A DNA stretch of 32,807 nt from Aliibacillus thermotolerans (GCF_027853235.1 NZ_WKJG01000036.1:1-32807); one strand, 5' to 3'; positions 22,661 to 31,245 are shown, numbered from the stretch's first letter. Numbers and translations: made by a program. Notes: generated by a model from the sequence alone, not told the origin.

Positions 22661-22939
22661 TTCATTTTATAGATTCATAGAAAAGGCGAAGGAACAATAG
22701 CATCGGCAAGGTCAAAGAACTTTAAGACCATTTACTATCCTATACACTGTTTTCTTACAAAATAAACTTTTTTATAACAAAGGCACATACTAGGACCAAG
22801 GTATTGGATTGATCATATGACAAATGAAGGCAATCATTGACAAATATTTGCGCGTTCCGCCAAGTCATGAAATAATAGATAAAAAATATATGATTCTCCT
22901 TATTATTATTGTTATTTTAAAACATTTGGAGGCTGAACG
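22661..22939 (+). other. Intergenic region before rsbR with a possible promoter
   Basis: No gene or MazF fragment is recognisable. The best promoter candidate is TTGCGC at 22848-22853, a 17-base spacer and AATAAT at 22871-22876. It would give a start about 55 bases before the rsbR ATG and is moderate in quality. Confidence 0.5.
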
Positions 22940-23767
22940 ATGCAGTCATCGATTGTACAAATGATCGAGAGTCAGAAAAAAGAAATTGTAGACCGTTGGC
23001 AAAAAGAAATGGAAAGCGTCAGTAAAGAATTTGGTGTAGATACGCTAAATATGAGAGAGCATAGAGATTGGAATGACGACTTCATCGTGGTCATTTTCGA
23101 ATCTATCGATGCGGATGACGGAAATTTAAAAGGGCGTTTTCGCCAATTTGTAGAGAATTTAATTCAGCATGGCTGGTCATTAGGTTATTTTACAAAAGGA
23201 CTCCAAATTTTTCGTCGTATTTTGTTAGATATTATGACAACAGGAGAAACGAACCTCTCTAAAAACATGTATGATACATTTTCGGAAATTGAAAACTGGA
23301 CTGATTGCTTGACCAATCAAATTGTTGATGAATATTCTGGAAACTGGGAAAATACGTTTCAACTGCAACAGACGGCCTTAAAAGAACTTTCTGCACCAGT
23401 CATTCCGATATTTGAACACATTTGTGTCGTTCCGCTCATTGGAACCATTGATACGGAACGTGCCCAATTAATTGTCGATAATTTACTTGAAAAAGTCATC
23501 GAGTATCGTTCTCACGTCGTTTTAATTGACATTACCGGCGTTCCCGTAGTCGATACGATGGTAGCGCATCATATCATTCAATCCGCAGAAGCAGTTCGTC
23601 TCGCTGGTGCGGAGTGTATTTTAGTAGGTATCCGACCGGAGATTGCTCAAACGACTGTGAATCTCGGAATTGATTTGAACAAAATCCATACGAAAAGCTC
23701 GCTTCAGAAAGGGATTCAAACCGCTTTAAAGTTGACGCACAAAGAAATCATTGATATAAAGAAGTAA
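22940..23767 (+). CDS. rsbR: Stressosome co-antagonist RsbR (RsbRA)
   Basis: A 275-residue protein with an N-terminal non-haem globin-like sensor domain (about 1-135) and a C-terminal STAS domain (about 155-270). With RsbS it builds the stressosome that holds RsbT. The phosphorylatable threonines known in Bacillus subtilis (171, 205) correspond here to Thr172 (IGTIDTERAQ) and Thr206 (VPVVDTMVAH). GGAGGCTGAACG precedes the ATG. It heads the rsbR-S-T-U run, 22 bases before rsbS. Confidence 0.95.
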   Translation: MQSSIVQMIESQKKEIVDRWQKEMESVSKEFGVDTLNMREHRDWNDDFIVVIFESIDADDGNLKGRFRQFVENLIQHGWSLGYFTKGLQIFRRILLDIMTTGETNLSKNMYDTFSEIENWTDCLTNQIVDEYSGNWENTFQLQQTALKELSAPVIPIFEHICVVPLIGTIDTERAQLIVDNLLEKVIEYRSHVVLIDITGVPVVDTMVAHHIIQSAEAVRLAGAECILVGIRPEIAQTTVNLGIDLNKIHTKSSLQKGIQTALKLTHKEIIDIKK

Positions 23768-23789
23768 TTTCGATTGGGGGAAGGAATAG

Positions 23790-24146
23790 ATGCGCATTCC
23801 CATTTTAAAATTATACGATTATTTGCTCGTTTCGGTCCAAGTAGAATTAGATGATCAAACCGTCCTTCAATTCCAAGAAGATCTATTAAAAAAAATACAT
23901 CAAGAAGGTTCTTCCGGTGTAGTTATCGATCTCACTTCTGTTGAAATGATTGATTCTTACATAGCAAAAGTTTTAGGTGAGGTCGTGGATATGTCCAATT
24001 TAATGGGGGCAAAAGTCGTGCTGACAGGGATTCAACCTGCTGTCGCCATTACACTTGTCAACATGGGCATTATGCTTGACGAAGTTCCTACCGCGTTAGA
24101 TCTTGAGCAAGGTTTAGAAAAACTTCAATTGGAATTGGAGGAATGA
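23790..24146 (+). CDS. rsbS: Stressosome scaffold/antagonist RsbS
   Basis: A 118-residue single STAS-domain protein that forms the stressosome core with RsbR and binds the kinase RsbT. The phosphorylation site is in [12 protein letters not shown] (Ser56). Phosphorylation by RsbT on stress releases RsbT to activate RsbU. GGGGGAAGG precedes the ATG. The stop lies two bases before the chosen rsbT start, consistent with coupled translation. Confidence 0.95.
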   Translation: MRIPILKLYDYLLVSVQVELDDQTVLQFQEDLLKKIHQEGSSGVVIDLTSVEMIDSYIAKVLGEVVDMSNLMGAKVVLTGIQPAVAITLVNMGIMLDEVPTALDLEQGLEKLQLELEE

Positions 24147-24148
24147 AG

Positions 24149-24568
24149 ATGAGTATCCAGTCCAATGTGGAAGTACGAACGGAATGGGGGATCGTTTCCG
24201 CTCGTCAAGCAGGTCGAAGTTTGGCGAAGAAAATTGGATTTGAAAGTGTCGATCAATCAAGAATTACAACAGCCATTTCTGAACTTGCTCGCAACATTTA
24301 CTTGTACGCGGGAATTGGCGAAATTATTATGGAACCCGTTGAACAAGAAGCTACACCTTCCTCGCCATATCGTCGCGGTATTCGCATTATCGCAAGAGAT
24401 AAAGGACCTGGGATACATAACATCCGAGAAGTGATGGAAGACGGTTTTACGACATCCGGTGGATTGGGGGCAGGCCTGCCGGGAGTAAAAAGGTTGATGG
24501 ACGAATTTGAAATAGAATCCACTGTGGGAGAAGGGACGGAAGTTAGGGTTATTAAGTGGCTCCGTTGA
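24149..24568 (+). CDS. rsbT: Switch kinase RsbT
   Basis: A 139-residue GHKL-type serine/threonine kinase. ATP-binding motifs are visible: N-box ISELARNIYLYA, IIARDKGPGIHN, and GGLGAGLPGVKRLMDEF. It phosphorylates RsbR and RsbS, then leaves the stressosome to switch on the phosphatase RsbU. ATG 24149 is preferred over ATG 24143 because GGAGG ends only one base before the latter. It is followed 13 bases later by rsbU. Confidence 0.95.
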   Translation: MSIQSNVEVRTEWGIVSARQAGRSLAKKIGFESVDQSRITTAISELARNIYLYAGIGEIIMEPVEQEATPSSPYRRGIRIIARDKGPGIHNIREVMEDGFTTSGGLGAGLPGVKRLMDEFEIESTVGEGTEVRVIKWLR

Positions 24569-24581
24569 AGGAGGTTCAATC

Positions 24582-25595
24582 TTGGCAAATTCTTACGCAA
24601 TATTAAAAGAACGATATGCAAAAATTTTAAATAAATATTTGCAAGAAAAAAATGAAATTGGTTTGTACCATGCACAGCAATTCAGTAAAAAAGTGTTAGA
24701 AGACCAAATTTCACCCGAAGAAATGGTAAGCATTCATGCGGAAACGCTAACAAAGCTATGTCCGGACTTGCCAGCTGAACTCACCGACTCCTTTGATTTT
24801 TTAATGGAAATAATGGTGGCGTATGGGATGGCGTATCGAGAACACCAAAGTTTAATAGATAAACAAAAGGAATTTGAGTCAGAAATGAATGTAGCAGCAA
24901 GCATGCAACAAACGTTGTTGCCTGCTGAAATACCGTCGACGGAGTCTTTAGATATTGGGGTCGTCAACATTCCAGCTTCTAAAATGAGCGGAGACTACTA
25001 TCATTTCGTAAAAGATGAACATGGAAACTTAGGTGTGGCGATTGCTGATATTATTGGAAAAGGTGTACCGGCTGCTTTATGTATGTCCATGATTAAATAT
25101 GCGATGGATAGTTTGCCAGAGCAACGCTTGCAACCTGTTGCATTGTTGGAGAGTTTAAACCGAGTCGTTGAACAGAACGTGGCTTCAGACATGTTTATTA
25201 CGATGATGTACGGTTCTTATGATCCGAGGGAGCATTGTTTTTATTATTCTGGAGCAGGACACGAACCTGGCTTTTATTACGAAGCAGAAACGGACGAATT
25301 TCATGAATTGTATGCGAAAGGAATTGTGTTAGGAATCACAAGAGAACCACTTTTCAAAGAATACAAGAAAAAAGTCAATGTTGGTGATTTTATTGTTTTG
25401 TTAACGGATGGAGTGACGGAATGTTTCACGGACGATGGCTTTATTGAAAGAGAAGAAGTGGTTCGTCTAATTCGACAATATCAACATTTGCCCGCTCAGC
25501 AAATTGTCGAGAATGTCTTCTATGAATTGGAAAAAGCACAAGGATTTCAGTTGAGAGATGATTTCACTTTAATTATTTTAAAAAGAGAGGTTTAA
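24582..25595 (+). CDS. rsbU: Serine phosphatase RsbU
   Basis: A 337-residue protein with an N-terminal RsbT-binding helical domain (about 1-85), a short coiled linker with EFESEMNVAASMQQTLLP, and a C-terminal SpoIIE/PP2C phosphatase domain. Metal-site motifs are SGDYYHF, VAIADIIGKGVPAAL, LTDGVTE and RDDFTLIIL. Activated by RsbT, it dephosphorylates RsbV. The start is TTG 24582 behind AAGGAGGTTC. Its stop codon overlaps a likely sigma-B promoter, and 149 bases separate it from rsbV, unlike the tight spacing elsewhere in the cluster. Confidence 0.95.
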   Translation: MANSYAILKERYAKILNKYLQEKNEIGLYHAQQFSKKVLEDQISPEEMVSIHAETLTKLCPDLPAELTDSFDFLMEIMVAYGMAYREHQSLIDKQKEFESEMNVAASMQQTLLPAEIPSTESLDIGVVNIPASKMSGDYYHFVKDEHGNLGVAIADIIGKGVPAALCMSMIKYAMDSLPEQRLQPVALLESLNRVVEQNVASDMFITMMYGSYDPREHCFYYSGAGHEPGFYYEAETDEFHELYAKGIVLGITREPLFKEYKKKVNVGDFIVLLTDGVTECFTDDGFIEREEVVRLIRQYQHLPAQQIVENVFYELEKAQGFQLRDDFTLIILKREV

Positions 25596-25615
25596 TCTTC
25601 TCACATAGCGGGAAC
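25589..25615 (+). promoter_or_regulatory. Sigma-B promoter for rsbV-rsbW-sigB-rsbX
   Basis: GGTTTAA at 25589-25595 (its TAA is the rsbU stop), a 14-base spacer and GGGAAC at 25610-25615 match the sigma-B consensus GTTTAA-N(12-15)-GGGTAT. The position equals that of the autoregulatory sigma-B promoter in Bacillus subtilis. Confidence 0.75.
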
Positions 25616-25628
25616 AAGCGCGAGAGAG

Positions 25629-25719
25629 TTCATTTATGTGTGGAGTAAATGAATAAAAGAAGTTGCAAGGCCGCGCTAACGGCGATCTATCTTTCAAACA
25701 GATCGCATTTTTCTTTTTT
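25629..25719 (+). terminator. Two hairpins, the second terminator-like, in the rsbV leader
   Basis: First hairpin: TTCATTTA 25629-25636 with TAAATGAA 25646-25653. Second: GCGATCT 25682-25688 with AGATCGC 25700-25706, then ATTTTTCTTTTTT. A small stem GCCG/CGGC (25670-25683) overlaps the foot of the second. All lie between the predicted sigma-B start and the rsbV ribosome binding site (GAGGAGGG). Confidence 0.75.
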
Positions 25720-25744
25720 GGTGAGAATTAGAGGAGGGAATAGG

Positions 25745-26077
25745 ATGGATCTATATTTAGAAACTTTGAAAGAACCGACTAAATGGATATTAAAAGTATC
25801 TGGGGAAATTGATGCATACACTGCGCCCCAATTAAAAAATAAGCTGATTCCTTTAATAAGTGAGAACGATCGAGAAGTGCAGGTGGATTTGTCTGACGTG
25901 CAATATATTGACAGTACAGGTCTTGGGGTTTTTATAGGTGCATTAAAAATCGCGAATGAAAAAGGAGCCACGTATAAACTAGTGGGTCTTCAAAAGAGAG
26001 TAAAACGGCTGTTCTCTATTACCGGACTGGATGAAGTGATAGACATCGATGAAGAAAAAAGGGAGGAAGCCAAATAA
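25745..26077 (+). CDS. rsbV: Anti-anti-sigma factor RsbV
   Basis: A 110-residue single STAS-domain protein. The phosphorylation site is Ser57 in VQYIDSTGLGVF. Unphosphorylated RsbV binds RsbW and frees sigma-B; RsbW phosphorylates it and RsbU reverses this. ATG 25745 is chosen because GAGGAGGG lies directly upstream and the STAS domain begins at once; an upstream frame from 25649 is not conserved in appearance. The stop codon overlaps the rsbW ATG by one base. Confidence 0.95.
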   Translation: MDLYLETLKEPTKWILKVSGEIDAYTAPQLKNKLIPLISENDREVQVDLSDVQYIDSTGLGVFIGALKIANEKGATYKLVGLQKRVKRLFSITGLDEVIDIDEEKREEAK

Positions 26078-26565
26078 TGAGTGAAGTGCTTGATTACATT
26101 GAAATGAAACTACCGGCAAAGGCAGAATACGTAGGAGTCGTCCGACTGACGATTTCAGGGCTTGCCAGTCGGCTTGGTTATTCGTACGATGCGATAGAAG
26201 ATTTGAAGATCGCCGTGGCAGAGGCAGCAACCAATGTCGTCGAACATGCTTATAAAGATACCGTCGGTTTGATGGGAATTGGATGCCGTGTCTTTCGCGA
26301 TAAGATGGAAATTATCGTTTCAGACAATGGACAGAGCTTTAATTTTGAAGATTTACAAAAGGATATCGGTCCAGTAAATCCGAACAAACCTGTTCAAGAC
26401 TTAAAAGAAGGGGGGCTTGGGTTATTCTTAATGGAGTCGCTGACGGATAAAGTGGAAATTAAACAAGAGTCCGGTGTCGTCATCAAAATGACAAAGTTCC
26501 TAGAAAGAGATGAGGTGGAACAGCATGTCGACGGAATCAGAAGTACAAATGCGCAACATCAATGA
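26077..26565 (+). CDS. rsbW: Anti-sigma-B factor and serine kinase RsbW
   Basis: A 162-residue GHKL-type kinase: VAEAATNVVEHAYK (N-box), IIVSDNGQSFN and GGLGLFLMESLTDKV. It binds sigma-B to block it and phosphorylates RsbV. It overlaps rsbV by one base and sigB by 41 bases, so rsbV-rsbW-sigB are tightly coupled, keeping the partners in fixed ratio. Confidence 0.96.
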   Translation: MSEVLDYIEMKLPAKAEYVGVVRLTISGLASRLGYSYDAIEDLKIAVAEAATNVVEHAYKDTVGLMGIGCRVFRDKMEIIVSDNGQSFNFEDLQKDIGPVNPNKPVQDLKEGGLGLFLMESLTDKVEIKQESGVVIKMTKFLERDEVEQHVDGIRSTNAQHQ

Positions 26566-27322
26566 AGGGAATACCGAGGTGTATGAGTGGATTGCTGCTT
26601 TTCAAGAGAACCCTACAGAAGAGATTCAAACAAAACTGGTGAAATATTACGAGCCATTAGTAAAATCCCTTTCTCGCAAGTTTTCCCGGGGAAAAGACCA
26701 CGATGATGACTTATATCAGGTGGGAATGCTTGGTTTATTAGCTGCTCTCCGTCGTTTTGATCCCTCGTTCAACCGAAGTTTTGAGTCTTTTGCGGTGCCG
26801 ACCATTGTGGGAGAAATTAAACGATTTATCCGAGATAAAACGTGGAGTATCCATGTCCCAAGACGAATTAAAGAATTAGGACCGCGTATTCGGAAAGCGG
26901 TGGAAGAATTAACGACACAATTGCAACGCTCTCCGTTAGTGGATGAAATCGCTGCATATTTAGAAGTAACAGAAGAAGAAGTCTTAGAAACGATGGAAAT
27001 GGGTAAAAGTTACCAAGCTCTTTCGGTCGATCGTTCTATTGAAGCTGATCAAGAAGGAAGCGCTGTTACGCTCCTTGATCTTGTTGGCCGAGTGGAAGAA
27101 GGCTATGAAAAAACAGATCAACAATTATTGTTAGAAAAAGCCTTTAGTATACTTACCGATCGAGAAAAAGAAATTTTATACTGTACGTACTTTAAAAATT
27201 TAAGTCAAAAAGAAACGGGTGAACAACTTGGGATATCCCAGATGCACGTCTCTCGTTTACAAAGACGGGCGTTGCAAAAGTTAAGAGAATCTATTAAAGT
27301 CGAGGCATCGGAGTGTTTGTAA
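26525..27322 (+). CDS. sigB: General stress sigma factor SigB
   Basis: A 265-residue sigma-70 group 3 factor. Region 2 is seen in DLYQVGMLGLLAALRRFD and SFAVPTIVGEIKRFIRDKTW, region 3 in the middle, and region 4 helix-turn-helix in LSQKETGEQLGISQMHVSRL. It directs the general stress regulon. ATG 26525 has GAGGTGG upstream, inside the end of rsbW; an earlier ATG at 26510 lacks this. The N-terminus up to residue ~17 is variable in the family. Confidence 0.96.
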   Translation: MSTESEVQMRNINEGNTEVYEWIAAFQENPTEEIQTKLVKYYEPLVKSLSRKFSRGKDHDDDLYQVGMLGLLAALRRFDPSFNRSFESFAVPTIVGEIKRFIRDKTWSIHVPRRIKELGPRIRKAVEELTTQLQRSPLVDEIAAYLEVTEEEVLETMEMGKSYQALSVDRSIEADQEGSAVTLLDLVGRVEEGYEKTDQQLLLEKAFSILTDREKEILYCTYFKNLSQKETGEQLGISQMHVSRLQRRALQKLRESIKVEASECL

Positions 27323-27942
27323 TGACGATTGAATCTACGACACATGCAAAAGCTCAAATCGTAACTTATCAACAAAATAAACAGGGGAAAGATTGTTGTG
27401 GAGATTCCTATCTCTCCATAGAAACCGATACCCACTTTATTTGTGCGTTGGCAGATGGTTTAGGCAGTGGCCGTTTGGCAAAACGATCTGCCAATATTGC
27501 GATGGAAGTGATTCGGAAATCCCAACACGAAGAGGTAAGTACACTTTTGAAAAAAATCAATCATGCTTTAGTGAAAGAACGGGGAGTCGTTATTACAATT
27601 TTAAAAATCGATTTTTTAACGAATACTCTCACTTATGGAAATGTTGGCAATATAAGCACGTATCTTTTAACGGAGCTGGGCGAAGTAAATCGTCTTCTTC
27701 CTGTGCTCGGTTATTTATCAGGTAGACCTTATCAGGAGAACGTGTTAAAACTTCCTTTTTATTCCGGATCGACATTTTTACTTCATTCAGATGGAGCTTC
27801 GTTTTCATGGGTCGATTCCCACTGGCTGCAACAGTCCCTTTCTTTGAATGAAGCAATGGAAAAACTTGTTTCAAAAATGAAATATAAGGATGATGACGCG
27901 ACAATCATTATTGGTAGAATGTATGACGAGCCTAAAAAATAA
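27322..27942 (+). CDS. rsbX: Negative-feedback phosphatase RsbX
   Basis: A 206-residue PP2C-type phosphatase. Metal-site motifs are CALADGLGSGR, YGNVGNIS, LHSDGASF and KDDDATIIIG. In Bacillus subtilis RsbX dephosphorylates RsbR and RsbS to reset the stressosome. ATG 27322 overlaps the sigB stop codon by one base (TAATG), with GGAG eight bases upstream; a GTG at 27313 is less likely. Its stop codon lies in the loop of the terminator, the last element of the sigB operon. Confidence 0.94.
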   Translation: MTIESTTHAKAQIVTYQQNKQGKDCCGDSYLSIETDTHFICALADGLGSGRLAKRSANIAMEVIRKSQHEEVSTLLKKINHALVKERGVVITILKIDFLTNTLTYGNVGNISTYLLTELGEVNRLLPVLGYLSGRPYQENVLKLPFYSGSTFLLHSDGASFSWVDSHWLQQSLSLNEAMEKLVSKMKYKDDDATIIIGRMYDEPKK

Positions 27943-27954
27943 GGCTCTTTTTTT
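27928..27954 (+). terminator. Terminator of the sigB operon
   Basis: GAGCC 27928-27932 pairs with GGCTC 27943-27947, followed by TTTTTTT; it overlaps the end of rsbX. Confidence 0.85.
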
Positions 27955-28032
27955 GATGAAAGGATTTGCGCATCTGTCTACATAATAATAAAGGAAGGAT
28001 TCATTTTTACGTAGAAAGGAAGGAGCTTTGTC

Positions 28033-30216
28033 ATGGTGTCTGATCAAACAGTAGAACAACAAATCATCCAACAAATTGGTGAAGATTTAAAAGTACATAC
28101 TCGCTATGTAAAAAATATAATTACTTTATTAGAAGAGGGAAATACCGTACCGTTTATTGCTCGTTATCGAAAAGAGAAAACCGGGGAAGCAAATGAAGTG
28201 TTGATCCGCCAAGTGCAAGAAGCGTGGCATTATGCCAATCAGCTACAAGCACGAAAAAATGAAGTGATTCGTCTGATTGATGAACAAGGAAAACTGACCA
28301 AATCATTGGAGCAATCAATTAAACAAGCGAACAAACTACAAGAAGTAGAGGATTTATACCGTCCGTATCGCCAAAAACGACGTACGAGAGCGACGATTGC
28401 CAAAGAAAAAGGGTTAGAACCGCTTGCTCTTTTTTTAATGTCCCAACCTAATCAGTCCATTGAAGCAGAAGCAGAGAAATATATTTCCTCTGACAAAGGG
28501 ATAGAGAATATAGAAGATGCCCTTCAAGGAGCAATGGATATTATCGCTGAACAAGTAGCAGACGATCCTGATAAAAGAAAAAAGATTCGTTCATTTACTT
28601 TTCAAAACGGGACACTTAAGGTTGCGAAAAAGAAAGACGCAGATGATCCTCAAAGTGTTTATGAAATGTATTATGATTATGAAGAGCCAATTAAACACAT
28701 CCCTTCTCATCGCGTTTTGGCAGTCAACCGGGGCGAAAAGGAAAACGTTCTGCGGGTGACCATTGCTATAGAAGAGGAAAAAATATATCCTTTTGTGGAA
28801 AAAGGGATTGTGAGCGAACAAAGTGCTTCTTATTCTTATTTAAAGGACGCTTGTAAAGATGCGTATCAGCGCTTAATCGCCCCCGCAATTGAACGGGAGA
28901 TTCGTAAAGAACTATCAGAAAAAGCGGAAGAGAGAGCGATTTATATTTTCTCGGAAAACTTAAAAAATCTATTGTTAGAACCACCGATGAAAGGAAAAAT
29001 AGTACTTGGGGTCGATCCTGCCTATCGAACCGGATGCAAGCTGGCAGTAGTAGATGAGTTAGGTACGTTGAAGAAAACAGCCGTCATTTATCCCGCTCCA
29101 CCGAAAAATGAAATAGAAGAATCAAAAAAAGTGGTAAAAAAGCTTGTGGAGGAATTTAACATTGAAGTGATAGTGATCGGAAATGGCACCGCCTCCCGAG
29201 AAACAGAAGAATTTATTGCTGATCTCATACCTGAACTTGACCGCGATGTCGCCTATTTGATTGTGAACGAGGCAGGTGCCAGTGTATATTCTGCTTCTTC
29301 CTTAGGACGGGAAGAATTTCCTGAATTAGAGACGGAGGAAAGAAGTGCGGTATCTATTGCTCGTCGCTTTCAAGACCCATTAGCGGAATTAGTCAAAATC
29401 GATCCGAAATCTATCGGAGTTGGGCAATATCAGCACGATGTCTCTCAATCGAAGTTAAATGATTCATTAACTTTTGTCGTGGAAACGGCAGTGAACCAAG
29501 TAGGAGTAGATGTAAATACGGCGTCTGCAAGCTTACTTCAATATGTGGCAGGATTGTCAAAATCAGTTGCTGTAAATATTGTGAAAAGAAGAGAGGAAAA
29601 GGGAAAATTTCATTCTCGGAAAGAGCTGCAACAAGTGCCAAGATTAGGAGCGAAGACATATGAACAAGCCGCGGGGTTTTTGCGCATTGTAGATGGAAAG
29701 GAACCGCTTGATCGAACAGCAATTCATCCAGAAAGTTATGATAAAACGTTACTACTTTTAAAGGAAATTGGTGTCACCGTCGACGAAGTGGGAACCGAAA
29801 CAATCAAAAAAAAGTTGGAAAAAATAAATGAAGAGGAAATTGCAAACCTTCTCGATATTGGGATTCCAACTTTAAAAGACATTATCGAAGACTTAAAAAG
29901 GCCAAATCGAGACCCTCGGGACGAACTGCCACCGCCGATTTTAAAGACAGGGATCATGAAAATGGAAGATTTACAAAAAGGTTTAGAATTACGCGGAACC
30001 GTAAGAAACGTCGTCGATTTTGGTGCTTTCGTGGATATCGGCGTAAAACAAGACGGGCTTGTCCACATATCGAAATTGGCTCCGCATTACGTGAAGCATC
30101 CTTTAGATGAAGTTGCGGTTGGAAACGTCGTCACGGTATGGGTAGAAGACGTCGATGTAGACAAAGAACGAATTTCTTTAACAATGATTCCTCCTATAAA
30201 ACAAACGGAAAAATAA
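28033..30216 (+). CDS. tex: Tex-family RNA-binding transcription accessory protein
   Basis: A 727-residue protein equivalent to YdcI in Bacillus subtilis. It has an N-terminal helical/HTH part (VPFIARYRKEKTGEANE), a YqgF/RuvX-like domain (LGVDPAYRTGCKLAVVD, about residue 318), helix-hairpin-helix segments (AGLSKSVAVNIVKRREEKG, VPRLGAKTYEQAAGFLRI), and a C-terminal S1 RNA-binding domain (about 650-720; LRGTVRNVVDFGAFVDIG). Tex binds nucleic acids and affects transcription and stress survival. AAGGAAGGAG precedes the ATG. Length is typical. Confidence 0.96.
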   Translation: MVSDQTVEQQIIQQIGEDLKVHTRYVKNIITLLEEGNTVPFIARYRKEKTGEANEVLIRQVQEAWHYANQLQARKNEVIRLIDEQGKLTKSLEQSIKQANKLQEVEDLYRPYRQKRRTRATIAKEKGLEPLALFLMSQPNQSIEAEAEKYISSDKGIENIEDALQGAMDIIAEQVADDPDKRKKIRSFTFQNGTLKVAKKKDADDPQSVYEMYYDYEEPIKHIPSHRVLAVNRGEKENVLRVTIAIEEEKIYPFVEKGIVSEQSASYSYLKDACKDAYQRLIAPAIEREIRKELSEKAEERAIYIFSENLKNLLLEPPMKGKIVLGVDPAYRTGCKLAVVDELGTLKKTAVIYPAPPKNEIEESKKVVKKLVEEFNIEVIVIGNGTASRETEEFIADLIPELDRDVAYLIVNEAGASVYSASSLGREEFPELETEERSAVSIARRFQDPLAELVKIDPKSIGVGQYQHDVSQSKLNDSLTFVVETAVNQVGVDVNTASASLLQYVAGLSKSVAVNIVKRREEKGKFHSRKELQQVPRLGAKTYEQAAGFLRIVDGKEPLDRTAIHPESYDKTLLLLKEIGVTVDEVGTETIKKKLEKINEEEIANLLDIGIPTLKDIIEDLKRPNRDPRDELPPPILKTGIMKMEDLQKGLELRGTVRNVVDFGAFVDIGVKQDGLVHISKLAPHYVKHPLDEVAVGNVVTVWVEDVDVDKERISLTMIPPIKQTEK

Positions 30217-30220
30217 AAAG

Positions 30221-30263
30221 AAAAGCTGAAACTGATATCCGATTGATCAGTTCAGCTTTTTTA
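30221..30263. terminator. Convergent terminator between tex and cmpA
   Basis: AAAAGCTGAA 30221-30230 pairs with TTCAGCTTTT 30251-30260 and CTGAT 30232-30236 with ATCAG 30246-30250, with one bulged base; T-runs lie on both strands. It overlaps the end of cmpA. Confidence 0.9.
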
Positions 30264-30366
30264 GCTTTGTTAAATAACCGAACCAACATTGATTGAGTGT
30301 CCGAACTTCATCATAATTTTTTTCAAAAAAAGCACGTTGGAGTTGACGCATAAACCATCCCGGCAT
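30247..30366 (-). CDS. cmpA: Cortex morphogenetic protein CmpA
   Basis: This 39-residue protein starts MPGWFMRQLQRAFFEKNYDE and continues VRTLNQCWFGYLTKLKKLN. It closely resembles the ~37-residue Bacillus subtilis CmpA (QRAFFEK, LNQCWF) and lies in the same place, between tex (ydcI) and ydcK, on the opposite strand. CmpA delays spore envelope assembly by directing SpoIVA for degradation until the coat is properly built. RBS GGAGG precedes the ATG on its strand. Its presence is good evidence that the host makes endospores. Confidence 0.93.
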   Translation of the reverse strand: MPGWFMRQLQRAFFEKNYDEVRTLNQCWFGYLTKLKKLN

Positions 30367-30462
30367 GAAAAACCTCCTTCTCCCTTTTTAGGTAAAGGGA
30401 AAATGTGCTATGATTAGTGTATGTTGGATAGTTTGTCAGAGTTGACAAAAAGGAGTAAGAGC

Positions 30463-30927
30463 ATGCAAGATATGGAATTACAAGCATTAGCTGAACAAAT
30501 TTCCGAACAATATTTCGGACGGCCATTTAAGCATCGTGCAATATTTAATGCACACTTGCGAACAACTGGCGGTCGCTACATGTTGCAAACTCACCATATT
30601 GAAATAAATCCTAAATATTTTCAGTATTATGGGACGACTGAAGTCATTGCAATTTTAAAGCATGAACTTTGTCATTATCACTTACATTTGCTTGGAAAAG
30701 GGTATAGACATCGAGACCGTGACTTTAAAGAGTTATTAGCTAAAGTTGGAGGTCAGATGCATTGTAAACCCCTTCCGCAAGACGAAAAAACAAAGCGAAC
30801 CATTCATTTTTATCAATGTGTCGAGTGCGGGTTAGTTTACAAAAGGAAAAGAAGAATGGATCCGAGAAAGTATGCTTGTGGAAATTGTAGCGGAAAAATA
30901 CAAAAAGTTGAAGAAATCCTTGACTAA
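30463..30927 (+). CDS. SprT-family protein (YdcK-like)
   Basis: The 154-residue protein has the SprT zinc-metalloprotease-like motif HELCHYH near residue 70, and a C-terminal zinc ribbon with Cys pairs CVEC and CGNC (about 118-145). LRTTGGRYML and KGYRHRDRDFKELL match YdcK. Eukaryotic relatives (Spartan) cut DNA-protein crosslinks; the bacterial role is not established. ATG 30463 has AAAGGAG upstream; ATG 30421 would begin inside the likely promoter region. It is the last protein gene before the tRNA cluster. Confidence 0.92.
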   Translation: MQDMELQALAEQISEQYFGRPFKHRAIFNAHLRTTGGRYMLQTHHIEINPKYFQYYGTTEVIAILKHELCHYHLHLLGKGYRHRDRDFKELLAKVGGQMHCKPLPQDEKTKRTIHFYQCVECGLVYKRKRRMDPRKYACGNCSGKIQKVEEILD

Positions 30928-31002
30928 AATAACAACCTAATGTTATATTGTAAAAGTCGCTTTCAAAAAGAGCATACCGAAATGAAATCTTTGAAAAAGT
31001 TG

Positions 31003-31031
31003 TTGACATTACATAAGTAGTTGGTTACAAT
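31003..31031 (+). promoter_or_regulatory. Strong sigma-A promoter of the tRNA cluster
   Basis: Perfect TTGACA at 31003-31008, 17-base spacer and TACAAT at 31026-31031, about 46 bases before tRNA-Asn. Confidence 0.88.
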
Positions 31032-31076
31032 ATACAATGTCGTCAGAAACGACTGATGCGACAACCTATAAAACAT

Positions 31077-31151
31077 TCCACAGTAGCTCAGTGGTAGAGC
31101 AATCGGCTGTTAACCGATCGGTCGCAGGTTCGAATCCTGCCTGTGGAGCCA
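31077..31151 (+). tRNA. tRNA-Asn (GTT)
   Basis: Acceptor TCCACAG pairs with CTGTGGA; anticodon loop CTGTTAA; T-loop GGTTCGAATCC; 3' GCCA encoded. Confidence 0.97.
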
Positions 31152-31154
31152 TGC

Positions 31155-31245
31155 GGAGAAGTACTCAAGTGGCTGAAGAGGCGCCCCTGCTAAGGGCGTA
31201 GGTCGCGCAAGCGGCGCGAGGGTTCAAATCCCTCCTTCTCCGCCA
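31155..31245 (+). tRNA. tRNA-Ser (GCT)
   Basis: Acceptor GGAGAAG pairs with CTTCTCC; anticodon loop CTGCTAA; long variable arm as in class II tRNAs; CCA encoded. Confidence 0.97.

Noticed and set aside
22569-22939. Remnant of the EndoA/MazF toxin gene
   Set aside because: I looked for MazF-like segments such as RGDVYFADL and RPVLVIQN in all frames by eye and saw none; a proper profile search is still needed.
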